Source of the DNA: Azadirachta indica
Lineage: Eukaryota > Streptophyta > Magnoliopsida > Sapindales > Meliaceae
NCBI GenBank assembly: GCA_022749755.1
Contig: CM040444.1
Coordinates: 13,292,274 to 13,356,273 of the forward strand
DNA length: 64,000 nt
Direction: 5' to 3'
A program made the translations under genes and the position numbers. The notes beneath the pieces were generated by a model that made no database searches, had not been told where the DNA came from, and worked only from the letters and a program-made list of their open reading frames with translations. Shown piece by piece: positions 23,762 to 34,840 of this stretch (positions are counted from its first letter, which is position 1; every line of letters starts with the position of its first letter).

Positions 23762-26085
23762 TGAACGAAGGAGGCTTCCTAATCTTGGTACCTCTTCAAA
23801 TCCTTGTGCAATCTCTACGAGCTTTGGTTCTGTGCCCTTTAATTGGGGTAATTTGGTTTTAGTCTTAATGTTTCAAAAAAATGTTACTTGGTAAGTTTCG
23901 CATATAGAAAAGTCTTCAAGGTTTTAAAAATTATCATTAAGATCTCTAATCAAATTTCTATCCAATTTTAGCTGTTGGGTAATTTTTAATTTACTCCTCA
24001 TAATATAATAATTTTTAATTTAACCTTACAATGTATAAAAATTATCATATTACTCCTATATGTTAATTTTTATCTTTATTTAAAGGCTCACCCTTACTAT
24101 CATATCCACCAGGAACATCAATTCCTGGAAATCCACCAATTGCAAGAACACGAATAACGTCTAAACCAGAAGTTACAACTGCATCTAGCTTGTTCTCCCT
24201 CATCAACTTCTCCAATCCATTTCTAGAAATATTTGCTAAATTTAACACTGCTGCTTTCATATATCTATCAATTGCATTTGTAGCCTCGACTTTCTCGAAT
24301 ATAGATTGTCCATATTCTGGAATCATTTCCTGCATAATTAACAGTAATAACTAGCTATCTCTTGAATAATGTGAAAATACAGGGAAGCTTTACTTGTATA
24401 TACTTAACAATTTTGAGGATTTCTTGTTGAATGCGATAACATCTGCCAGTTATCGCATTGGGGAAACTAGTCCTTCAAGAAATGCATTCAAGGCTAGTTT
24501 GAACTCGGCAGTCGACGATAATTTTTCACCACTTGTAGTGTCGTTCATGATATAATCAAGATTGGGTGTTCTCATATTGTCCAGCAAAACTGCACCTTGT
24601 CTAAACTCAAACAAAAATCATTAGATGTTAATCTGATCATTAGGTTAAGGCTACTCAGCTTTAGTCAGTTGACAAACAATTAAGACTGCTTTTGTTCTGC
24701 CACCTTAATGTCTGGATATGCCGCTCAAAACTTTCGGGAACATCAATTCATTAGCAACATTACGATGCAGATTCCTCATAATCCCCAATCGCTTCCGCGA
24801 GGCTTCAGAAATTGTTTGTAGCAACCATATCGGATCTATTTTGATGATTCTCCGGCTGCTTCATCGATCAAAGCCTACTATGGCGTCCAGAATATAAACA
24901 GCTTCTACAACAGACCTGGCAATTGGCCTGCAAGAATTCGACAGTGCATGAGTCCTTCGTTCATTGATCATGATCTGAAGACAAATTTTCCTTTTCTGTT
25001 TAATTCTCAAGAGGAAATTATACAGTGTTCTGGCAAAGTCCCCTGCTTCATTACGGAATACAGAGGAAGATAAATGAAATAAATTCATCTAATTGATGAA
25101 CACTAAAATGGCTGCAGAATTACCATTAGAATTTTACTCTGCCAAACTTTAAGAATGAAGTATGACATAGTGTTGATGATCGCAATGCTTCAAGAAACAA
25201 AGACCAGTTTCAAATATATCATGATGCAGAGATATTGAAGAAGACATAACCAACAGTGTCGTTCCTCGGAGAGATTGGGATAACACCATCATGACTAGTG
25301 AGACCAACCGCTGGTTTAATTCCCACAACTGAATTAAGACTGGATGGGCATAAGATGGAGCCTTCTGTCTCGGACCCAAGTGACACTGCTGCCATATTTG
25401 CTGCTACTGAAATGGCTGGGATCCACTACTTGGAACCACATGGACCTGCTGATAAAACATAAGGATTCTACACCCAGATAAGAACATACTTCTCTTCTCA
25501 CGTCTACAAGAAAAGCTTTAGTTATTGTGTTTCTAAGCACAACAGTTACGAATAAGTGTTTTCTACTATTGATTCATGGCAGAAACATTGTGTTAAATTT
25601 ATAGTATGAGTAGGAAGATGATTCTCGGATCACCTCTCCTGGCCGCTTCTAGCACACCAACCAGTGGGTGCACGAAATGACCTAAAAATAGCCCACTCGC
25701 TCATGCTAGCCTTTCCCAATATAATAGCCCCCGCCTTTCTCAACTTGGTAACAACAAATGCATCCCGGGGAACGACTGAGCCTAGCAACGCAAATGAACC
25801 AGCAGTTGTGTTCATTTTATCTTTGGTTGCTATATTGTCGTTGACCAAAATGGGAATCCCATGCAAATCAAGCTTTGATCTTTCTGCTTTAGCTTTACGC
25901 ACTTCATATAACGCATCTGGATTCATGTCAACTACCCCTCTGAGTAGTTGGTTGAGTCTGCTGATTTCTCGGAGCTAGAAGTCAACGAGCTTTCTCGACG
26001 TGAGTTGGTTTATGGTTGCTTCTTTTATAGACGACGCATTGATAGGAATGAAGATTGATTCGGATGATAATATTGCTGCAACTAT
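23762..26085 (-). pseudogene. Amidase pseudogene D
   Basis: All five exons are recognisable but broken. Exon 1 (25,630 to about 26,060) has lost its start and leader and has an in-frame TAG near 25,976. Its catalytic Lys codon is AAC (ILVNDNIATKD), so Lys has become Asn. Exon 2 (about 25,255-25,470) has several 1-bp indels (for example GGGATCC, GGAACC). Exon 3 (about 24,703-24,930) has small deletions around SRxxGYKQF and GFD. The exon 4 donor GTAAGT has become TTAAGT at about 24,407, and there is a deletion after SPVRS. Exon 5 is interrupted at 23,844-24,081 by foreign sequence that replaces about 18 bp. The closest relatives are E-H. Cannot encode an active enzyme. Confidence 0.9.
23844..24081. 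mobile_element. About 238-bp insertion in exon 5 of amidase pseudogene D
   Basis: Exon sequence runs in register with paralogue F up to GTGCCCTTTAAT and resumes at AAAGGCTCACCCTTAC. Between them lies an unrelated AT-rich sequence, with 18 exon bases missing. No inverted repeats or target duplication were seen, so it may be filler DNA rather than a transposon. Confidence 0.6.
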
Positions 26086-26196
26086 CAGAAGCAGAAATAT
26101 TATAGATTGAGTCTGCTAATTGCTATGCTTCCACAAATTTCACCTCTCTTTAGAAACGAGAATTACTTAAAGATGCTACTATAATTCTTACAATTT

Positions 26197-26595
26197 TATT
26201 TCGAGTTAATGCTCCAAGCCCTACCATCTTCCTTGACATATCTGTATTAAGTTTAAACGAACCATTTGGAGATGGTGTCCAAAAATTCTTCACTTCTTGG
26301 TCTGAGTTTGATTCATTCCGGCATTGCTTAAGTTGCCTCTAATCTTATCATAATTCTAGGAGGGACTTCATAAACCTTGTTCCTTGCATGCCAAGCCGAC
26401 CACATAATTTCTAACATCATCTCTAACTCAGTAATTTTGACAGAATGAGATTGCAGCTTGAAACAAGCTTGCAAACCCCTTGTTATTGTTACCTTTATCA
26501 AGTTCCAGAAACTAGCGAGTTTTCAAACTTCTTTTGCAAACTTACAACTACATAATATATTAAATGTATCTTCACACTCCTCAATATATCTAAAA
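26197..26595 (-). pseudogene. LINE retrotransposon fossil (zinc-ribbon/RNase H region)
   Basis: Conceptual minus-strand translation reads CEDTFNILCSCKFAKEV, then after a TGA ASFWNLIKV, IMWSAWHARNKVYEVPP, and after a second stop NFWTPSPNGSFKLNTD. This order matches the zf-RVT region followed by the RNase H domain (W-x-P-P-x-G-x-x-K-x-N-x-D) at the 3' end of plant L1-type LINEs. The first RNase H Asp is present. Stops and a frameshift make it dead. It lies directly upstream of amidase pseudogene D and may mark the duplication breakpoint there. Confidence 0.75.
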
Positions 26596-26599
26596 CAAC

Positions 26600-27018
26600 C
26601 AGACGAGCGGGGAAAATTGAGAAATTAATTTATTTATAAAAAATGAGCTTCAAATTTAACATGTGATAATCTTAATCCCACATCAACATTTGAAAGTGAA
26701 CTAGAAATTAAGATCCTAAAATCAAACTTTTAAAATCAAGCGTCGAAAGTCATGCAGTCTTTATTCCTTCTCTGTATGAGGTAAACTCCTCCCATCTCTA
26801 TATCTTGCTCCCAAATTTTCCAGCATCAAATTTTTACCTACGAAATAACTCTTGTCCTCAATGTTTAGTGTTTTTCTATTAAGGATCTGCACTAGCAACT
26901 CATCGAGCAACATGCCTTCTTAAATTTGAATTGGTTACTAATTAATCTAAGACACGAGAAGCATCAACAATATATACTTCCTGAATACTTACACATAAAA
27001 TACCAAAACCAAAACCTC

Positions 27019-27059
<41 letters not shown>

Positions 27060-28412
27060 GACACTTTTAAGAAAACACAATCTCTAACTTGAAATTCCAA
27101 GTCTCCTATACAATATTTATCAATATATATATATATATATCTTGTCTACTTTGAATAGTGCAACTAACATTTCCTTTTTAGCTTGAATTTTTTCAACAGT
27201 GCCTTGAATAAGCTTTAATCTCATCAGTCTCCTTTCATCTACCTCATATCATAAAAGACTACCTATTTTCTTATATAAAGTTTTAAAAGCTGCTATATTA
27301 ATATGAGAATAAATATGATTGTTATAGACAAAATTAATGTCTGAGTTTTCTACTCATGTGTATGACAAAAATTTAGAATTCAGCTATCGTAACTTTAAAA
27401 TTCTAACTATCATAAGATAAAAAATTTAGATATCAAATATTAATGAAAAAATTAAGCAATTCCTACTAAAAATTACTTGTTATTAAACCTTGCTTTCCAA
27501 GTATTAGTTGAAGTAACATATATAGCTATAAACAGAGTCTAAGCCTAAAATTGATTGAGAAAATTTTGAGACATTTAATCAAATTAATGAATTCCCAAGA
27601 TTAATTGATTTAATGCGATGTTAATTATTAGTTAAAAGAAAAATATCTCCAATCAATTTAATTCCAAAGATAATGTATAATAAATTAATTAATTGCTCAT
27701 CGATTAACACATGCACATTAATTAATTTCCATGTGAGCTATAATTATGACGAGTATCTCTTTTTCTAGGAATACTGGTTAGTAGGAATATAAATTTTTAT
27801 ATATTCAAATTTCATTATAAATTTAAAAAGAATAATATGAAATGTATGATAATAAAATAATAGTGACGTGTGTGTATATATATATGTGTGTGTATGTGTG
27901 TGTATTCATGTGTGTGTATCAATTTATGTAAATAAAATTGATTAATTTCTAAAATTATTGACAAATATCAAGTTATTGTAAACTATTCTCTAAATTTACA
28001 CATTACCGGTAAATCATTGTTAGTTTCACCTTTTGCACTAATTAATTTGTAATATTTCGGAATTAATTTGTCTACTTTATTCAATTAATTTTGTTTATAA
28101 AATGATTAGAAGAGTAAAAGAGTTAAATTATAAGAAAAATAAATAATTGATAAATTTAACATTGTTGTTTTTACTTATTTTAAGCGATTTTACTTGTTGA
28201 ATTATCTAATGTCTGCCCATATAACAAATTTTTAATTTAGTGCTGTTCATTATAAAGTTCCACGTTTACCTTGGTGTGAATGAGTGATGTTTGTTTTTTT
28301 TTAAATGTTATAACTTTAAAATTATATTATTAATATTTCAACAATGTAGCTTCTCCACGTGATTGAGATAATTCTATTGGCCTCATTTAAAATTTGATTA
28401 AACTATAAACAG
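26600..28412. other. AT-rich spacer, paralogous to spacers near 34.2 and 41.1 kb
   Basis: No gene. Contains (TA)n at 27,021-27,057 and 27,124-27,141. From about 27,940 onward (CTCTAAATTTACACATTACC and following) it is alignable by eye with about 34,490 and 41,240, so it is part of the duplicated amidase block. Confidence 0.65.
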
Positions 28413-28417
28413 ATATT

Positions 28418-29318
28418 TGTTGGGATAAACTAATGTAAACCAATTTGCGGAAGCACAATAATTACCTTATCCCCTCTTGCGTGAACTTAATAAGAAACAA
28501 ACAAATAGAGCAACAATCTTTGGCACAAAATCAATTCTTGGACAACAACCACATCATCAACAAAATAACGATAACACAATCAATTTTTAACGTGGAAAAC
28601 CTCCCCAATGTGAGGAATAAAAACCACGGAACCGTAGTCCACCCGAAAATCTCCACTATAATCAAATAATGGGAATACACAATTTCTCTCTAATTAGAAC
28701 TAGAGGTACACATCCACAATATTCTCAAGATCACACAATCTTAGCAAACAATCAAGTTTCACAAAGAAATTAGAGAAAGTTCAAGAAAAATATCACTATA
28801 ATAGTGGTCTAACTTTCAACCACGAAATTTGGAGAAAAAGAAGCTCTAAATCTGATCTCCACCGTTCAGAATTTACTCCTCTAAATTAGAAAGCTGCTGG
28901 TAAAATTTCAGGTCAATCGAACCTCGAATCAATCTCCGATTAGCCACTTGATCAAAACTGTCCCAAGTTTACTATTCTACCTCTCTCTAGACGATAAACA
29001 GTAATCGCCTCTCTCTAGGCGATAAACAGTGCTGCCTCTCTCTAGTTTCTCTCTCTAGATGATGAATAGTACTTTCTCTCTAGGTGATGAACAGTGCCTT
29101 CTCTCTCTAGGCGATGAACAGTGCCGCCTCTCTCTCTCTCTAGACGGTGAATAGTGCTCACCTCTCTCTTCTTAACTCACATATATATATGTTGCAGCAA
29201 AAAAGAATACTAAACCCTACTTGAAAAAAGATTAAAATGTCCTTTGGTTAATTGGGTTTAGTTACTATTGAAGAGAAAATTTGAGCCATCTCCAAATAAG
29301 AGGAAATCCAACCCAATA
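28418..29318. mobile_element. Solo LTR, 901 bp, with 5-bp target duplication
   Basis: Begins TGTTGGGATAAAC and ends CCAACCCAATA (imperfect terminal inverted repeat, TG...TA). It is flanked by the direct repeat ATATT at 28,413-28,417 and 29,319-29,323. The paralogous spacer at about 41,727-41,760 carries the unoccupied site (AGATATTATCTATTTAAATT), proving an insertion. A 5-bp duplication and no internal region fit a solo LTR of a retrotransposon. An interior frame at 28,445-28,669 is not a gene. Confidence 0.88.
28979..29167. repeat. Minisatellite inside the solo LTR
   Basis: Six to seven imperfect units of about 26-28 bp around CTCTCTAGRCGATRAACAGT, with CT-rich connectors. Unit variants (GATAAACAGT, GATGAACAGT, GATGAATAGT, GGTGAATAGT) are interspersed. 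Confidence 0.85.
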
Positions 29319-29824
29319 ATATTATCTATTTAAATTTTTAATAGGTGACCTTCTTACACCAGAGAAAAATTTTAGTAAGTTAAATCAATCATTTTTTCTT
29401 TTAAATCAGAAATTAAACGAGTGATTGTTGTCAAACAAGTTATAATTATATAAAAAAAAAAATTTATGTGATTAAATTGATGTGACATTGTATTACATAT
29501 ACTTTTGTTTTTATTTATTATATTTGAATTTTATTTTCAGTAATGTCATAAAAACAGTGGAATGGAATAATCTTTTTATGAGCAAACTGACTTTGAAAGA
29601 AAAGCAGAAACAAGAAAGTTAACAACAATACTTTTAATTTTTATTCAAAAGAAGAAAGAAAAAGAACCATGCATGCTATGCCAATGGGATATAATTAAAT
29701 ATATGCTCACCTTTTATTGCATTGAATTACGTACTAAATATGAAAACCCAGATGATACTTCATATATAATTCATATATGGATGGCCAATTCTGTGAGCAT
29801 AAATCTTGTGATTCTTACTGTAAA

Positions 29825-30798
29825 TTAAGATTGATTTAATAATCGCTTGAATGAAGGAGGCTTCCTAATCTTGGTAGCTTTCTCAAATCCGTATGCGATC
29901 TCGATAAGCTTGGGCTGTGTGCCCTTTAATCGCCGGAAGTAAATACCAAAAGGCTCACCCTTACTGTCATATCCAGCAGGCACATTAATTCCTGGAAATC
30001 CACCAATTGCAGGAACGCGAACCATGAGTAAACCAGTAGTCACCACTGCATCTAGCTTCTTCTCCCTCATCAATTTCTCCAATCCATTTCCTGAAAGATT
30101 TGCTAAATTTAACAACGCTGCTTTCACGTCTCTGTCAATTCCATTTGTAGCCTCTGCCATTTCAAATATGTCTTGGCCTTATTCGGCAGTCTTTTCTGGC
30201 ATAATTAACATTAATTAGTTGCTATCAAGTAGGAACTTCATTCAACACTTCGAGTATATATCTAAAATTGATGGGAAAATGCCAAGCAAGCTTTACCAAT
30301 TTTGAGCATTTATTGTTGAATGCTACAACATCTGCTAGTGATCGTACTGGGGAAACCAGTAGTCCTTTAAGGTAAGCATTCAAGGCCACTTTGAATTCTG
30401 CTTCCATTGCTAACAATTCACCACTTGCAGTGTTATTTATGATAACATCAAGATTGGCTATTTCCAGATTGTCCAATAAATGTTAATATGATAAACCGGT
30501 TGAGGCTACTCATCTTCAGCCTATTAACAAACAGTTAAAACTGCTTTTGTTTTGCTACCTTAATGTCTGGAGATGGCGCTCAAAAGTTCTAGTAACATCA
30601 GATCCATTAGCAAAAGTAAAATTTAGATTCCTAAGAATCCCTAACCTCTTCCCTTTGAGTCCCTGAGGTTTGAGAAATTGTTTGAAGCCACCAGAAGGAA
30701 TGTACTTTGATGCTTCTCTGGTTGCTTCATCATTTTGATCAAAGCCTACTATGGCATCGAGAACATAAACAGCATCTGCAACGCTCCTGGTAATTGGC
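29825..30798 (-). pseudogene. Amidase pseudogene E (exons 3-5 only)
   Basis: Exon 3 (30,798-30,559, 240 nt) is intact and reads PITRSVADAVYVLDAIVGFD. Exon 4 (30,476 to about 30,290) has lost its acceptor and the first part (GAVLV) through a deletion of about 45 bp after NLEI. Exon 5 (about 30,196-29,825) has TAT changed to TAA in EEYGQDIFE, so it reads E-stop-GQDIFE, and its acceptor region is altered. Exons 1 and 2 are absent: intron 2 runs to about 31,925, where the first bases before exon 2 (ACCCAATA) are followed by unrelated sequence. Intron 2 carries an 800-bp insertion. Downstream sequence past 29,824 still matches the flank of copy F. Confidence 0.9.
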
Positions 30799-30973
30799 CT
30801 GCATGAATTCAACTGTGGATGAGTCCTTCATTAATCATAATTTCCAGATAAAATGTTCCTTTTCTGCTTACTTCTCAAGAGAAAATACAACAGTGTTCTA
30901 TCAAGTTCTCTGCTTTATTGGAGAGGAAGATAAGATAATTGAATGTAAGTTCAACTAATTGTTGAATTATAAA

Positions 30974-31773
30974 GGGTATCCCTGTTAAATTTTAAAACAC
31001 CGTGTTTCCTGTGAGAAATAAAATGTACAAACACAAGAATTTTCAATACGTGCACTTTTACGTAAATACTCTTCAAAGCCCTACAGATCTGTCAGAGTGG
31101 TCATAGTGACCAAAAGATGTCAACTTCACAACAACATTATTATATTAAAAAAAATAAAATAATACATAAGTGAAGATTTAACTAACTTAATTAAATTTAC
31201 AAATATTTTAAGAAAAATATTATATATTTTTTAATAAATATGAATTAATTTATATAAACATTTAAATTGACAATAGCCTATAATTTGTTTATTAATTAGG
31301 AAATCCAAATACATGGGAATAATTAATTACTTTAAACACATGAAGAAGCTTTATTTATTTTTTTCTTTTTATTCCAGGTTTTTTCCCCCCTGAATCTAAG
31401 AAAAAGTTCATAGATTGCAGGAATATTAACTCTTCTCTTTCCCTCGTTAATTTTTTTTACCTCTTCAATCTAAGACCACTACCATATTCAATCACCCTAA
31501 TTTGTACCCATCTCCATCCCTTCCTCTGTACAGTCACCAAAACGAAAAATAAAAATCAAAGACATAGTTTTCTCTATCTCTTTACTGTCTTTCCATTTTC
31601 ATTAAACCATCCCCACTAACCAATCTTCTGCGTAGCAACATTCCTGAAACCCATCACAGCTGCCACTACCCTGATAACACGCGCCACCACCTTTCTGTTG
31701 TATATTTTTTTTAAGAGGGGAAAAATGGGTGTTTTTTAAAAATCTAACAGGGGGTAGATTTAGTATTCCCCTA
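30974..31773. mobile_element. 800-bp insertion in relic intron 2 of pseudogene E
   Basis: Compared with intron 2 of copy F (TTATAAAATAGCC near 35,995), extra DNA begins GGGTATCCCTGTTAAATTTT and ends ACAGGGGGTAGATTTAGTATTCCCCTA. ATAAA is present on both sides (30,969-30,973 and 31,774-31,778). Subterminal sequences are inverted copies (CCCTGTTAAATTTT versus CCCTGTTAGATTTTT). Family not identified; the ends suggest a DNA transposon. It contains no coding frame. Confidence 0.7.
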
Positions 31774-31930
31774 ATAAAATAGCCACAGGATTGTTATTAG
31801 GATTCTATTTTACCAACACTTCAAGGGCTGAAGTATATAGTGTTGATGACTGCAATATAGCTGGAAACATAGACCATTTTAAGATATATCATGATGCGAA
31901 TAAATTGAAGATGCCATACCCAATAACTAA

Positions 31931-32719
31931 ATAATTAATAAATTTCTATCAAATACTCTACCAATAAAATCTCTACTTGTTAAAAAAAATCTGTACTAAA
32001 AAATGTGTTTTGCTTAAAAGATACAATAAATGAACTCTAAAAGACTTAATAGACCATATTAAAGCTCCGTGGATATAAATTTTTATTTGTCATATTTTTA
32101 ATTGAAAATTAAAATGTATTATACTATATTATTAATTTTAAAATAATTTAAGTTATCCATTTTTATACAAAGAAAATAATGCTTAATTATCGCCCTTCAT
32201 CTCTGACAGGTTTCTGTATCTTATGCTATATAACTTATAACTATTTTACATAAAATATTATATTGCTTTTAACAAGAAATATTAAAATAATTTATACTAT
32301 TATTGTTATTAGAGGCACTATTTTGAATCTGCTCGGACCACCACTATAGCTAACATTGAACACTACTATCATCATCCATTGTTGGTATTTACTATTTAAG
32401 TGTTTTGGATACGTTTAATATTTTTAAATTATCTCAATTTCATATAACAATAAAAGGAGAGGATTTAATATTTTATATATGAGATTTTCACTCTCATCAT
32501 CTAAAACTTTTAAAAAGACATTAGAATGACTCATTCTTAAATTGAATTGATTGAATCATACTTGAATTTTTTTTACTACATTAGGTCGAGTCGGATCCCA
32601 TTATACTATAGGTTGAGTTGAATTTAAAAAATTTGAATTCAACAAATGATAAATCGAATATAAATTTGGTCAAATTCGTGCAATTTGACACACTAAAAGA
32701 TTAAGATTAACGTTGTTGG

Positions 32720-32756
<37 letters not shown>

Positions 32757-32996
32757 AGGGAGAACTCTTCACAGGAGAAGAGAAAAAGAATAACTGAGAG
32801 TCTATATCCACGCGCCATTAAACGTAACTACCTAATTTCTTTTTTCGTTTTATGGAAATAAAATTAAAACTCCCCTAATTGATCATTAGAAACAACCAAC
32901 TAATTTACTATACAATTCGATCGCCTTTTCTTTCAGCAATGAAGTGAACTTTAAATCTTTTAATGTTAATTTCTAAGATTCTTAATTCATCAATGA
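31931..32996. other. Spacer between pseudogene E and dirigent pseudogene 1
   Basis: No gene. Bases from about 32,200 to 32,420 and 32,530 to 32,760 are alignable by eye with about 55,720-55,860 and 58,090-58,310, that is, with the 3' side of the other dirigent pseudogene. Includes a (TA)n tract at 32,719-32,751. Confidence 0.6.
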
Positions 32997-32999
32997 TAA

Positions 33000-33557
33000 C
33001 GAATGCCTTGCTACCACTTTGTACTCCATAATTGAATCACCATTAGACTCATTGTAAAATATGCACTTAAGCTTAGCGAAACCTCTAGAAATTCTGAACT
33101 TCCCCCGGCCACCAACCACCGCAAATTCACGTTCAATCTCCAATCACCGATTCATCGAAAACATACTGATTGAGCTGCCGTTGAGCTCAGCGCTGGTGAA
33201 GCCAAAATCAAGGTAAGCCACCAGCATCAACTTAGCGACCTGATACATAAACTCCCCTAAAGTTGCCAGGAACCCTAGATGTAGGCTCCGGTCCCATCGC
33301 CAGAGGATCATCGACATATTGTTCTTCGTCGTCCCATTGGCCTGGATTACCTTGATAGCACTGGAGTTTTTTCTACCAGGGATATCATACAGGAAAAATT
33401 GGAGAACAGTCTCCATTTCTAACAAGTACTGCTTTTGAGCTGAAACTGTTCTTGTTAGTAGATGATGATTATGAAGCAAGGCAAAGACAAATATGATCAT
33501 GAAAAGTGTCAAAGTCAAAAGAATCACAGGATTTGATTGCTTGATTAGTAGCTGCAT
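33000..33557 (-). pseudogene. Dirigent pseudogene 1
   Basis: Starts MQLLIKQSNPVILLTLTLFM (ATG at 33557). A dirigent N-terminal motif follows, degraded to LQFFLYDIPGRKNSSAIKVI. The middle is frameshifted where IDDPLT and IGNARGLY should be, then it regains frame with LVAYLDFGFTSAELNGSSIS. TGA replaces a codon at FSMNR-stop, after which EREFAVVGGRGKFRISRGFA continues in the same frame. The 3' end is decayed. An additional N-terminal stretch before the dirigent domain distinguishes it and pseudogene 2 from dirigents 1-3. Lies between amidase copies E and F. Confidence 0.9.
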
Positions 33558-33725
33558 GCTTCTATGTATATTTTTTCTTCTTATTATTCAATTTCTCTCA
33601 TGCAAAAACATCAGAATTCTCACATTTATAGTACTAGTTGAGGCAAGAAAACCCTGGAAATGTAAAATATTTGCCAAAATGCCATTGATTCACAGGATTA
33701 TACACAAGAATATGGCATTCAAATT

Positions 33726-33760
<35 letters not shown>

Positions 33761-34840
33761 AACCCTTACTGGATTGTAAGGGAAAAGAAGTCTGTTGTAG
33801 CTAGGAGTTGAGAAGAGCTGTTGTTCCTTCCCTTACAAGAGTTCTGTAGTGATCTCCTCTCCCCTGCAGCTAATTAGGTTTCCATGTTAAGTTGGAATTT
33901 GATCTTGAATTATGCTAATGACGAGCTGAAAAAAAGAATTATAGTACTTACTGATGTGGGCATGCTGTTGCCTCTACAAATGGCAGCGGAGGCAATGGTG
34001 GCAACGGCGGCAATCGAGGCATGGATGGAAGCCTTAAAGGCGGGGGAGACCTTGGCCGTAGTAAATTTATATATACAAATTTCATGTATAGAAACTATTA
34101 TAATAATATTCATCTTATAAATTTAAAATAATAAAACATAAATAAAATAAAATTTAGTGATATATATATATATATATATCAATTTATATGAATAAACTTG
34201 ATTTATTTCTAAAATAATGAGCACATGCAAGCAATTCAACGAATGGTTAAAAAATATAAAATTTCTGAATTTAATTTTGTCAAATCACTACCATATTGAT
34301 TTGCTATAAATAATATAAGAAATAGGATGTGCAGATCTCGCGAGTTTAATTTAATACTTAACAAAATTTTGCACAAGACTAAAAGCACCCACCAACTGTG
34401 GTGGTTTTTTCTGGAATTTTTATTATTTAAATAATTACTATAAAACTCCAAGATAATTATGCTCTATTCTATATTTATTATTAACAAATATCAAATTATC
34501 CGAAAATATATTCTCTAAATTTATACATTACCTCTATATGGTTGATTTCACGTTTTTCTTCAATTAATTTATATGGTTATTGTAAATCCTTGAGATAATT
34601 ATATTTTAGTTTATTTTTATTGACAAATAATTATAAATTAACAACAATACTTTTTATTCAAAAGAAGAACGAAAAACAGTCATGCTATGCCAATGGAATA
34701 TAAATATATACTCACCTTTTATTGCATTGAATTACTAAATATGAAAACCCAGATGATACTTCAACTATAATTCATATATAAATGGCCAATTCAGTGAGCA
34801 TAAATCTTGTGATTCTTGCCGTAACTTAAGATTGAGTTAA
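33558..34840. other. Spacer: dirigent pseudogene 1 upstream region and amidase F 3' flank
   Basis: Bases 33,643-33,735 are a dirigent 5' flank shared with 59,035-59,130 and, unexpectedly, with 44,576-44,665 in front of amidase G. A GC-rich patch at 33,960-34,065 reads GSGGNGGNGGN on the plus strand, perhaps a glycine-rich protein fragment. Bases 34,219-34,226 (GAGCACAT) are the empty site of the hAT-like element at 38.6 kb. From about 34,640 the sequence is amidase 3' flank like that of copies E and H. Confidence 0.65.

Noticed and set aside
28445..28669. 74-codon plus-strand frame
   Set aside because: Lies entirely inside the solo LTR and has no known domain.
28418..29318. Full LTR retrotransposon at 28.4-29.3 kb
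   Set aside because: Only one LTR-like unit between the target duplications, with no primer site, polypurine tract or gag-pol.
33884..34120. 78-codon plus-strand frame across the glycine-rich patch as a gene
   Set aside because: The glycine-rich reading is in a different frame and has no start; the 78-codon frame has no support.
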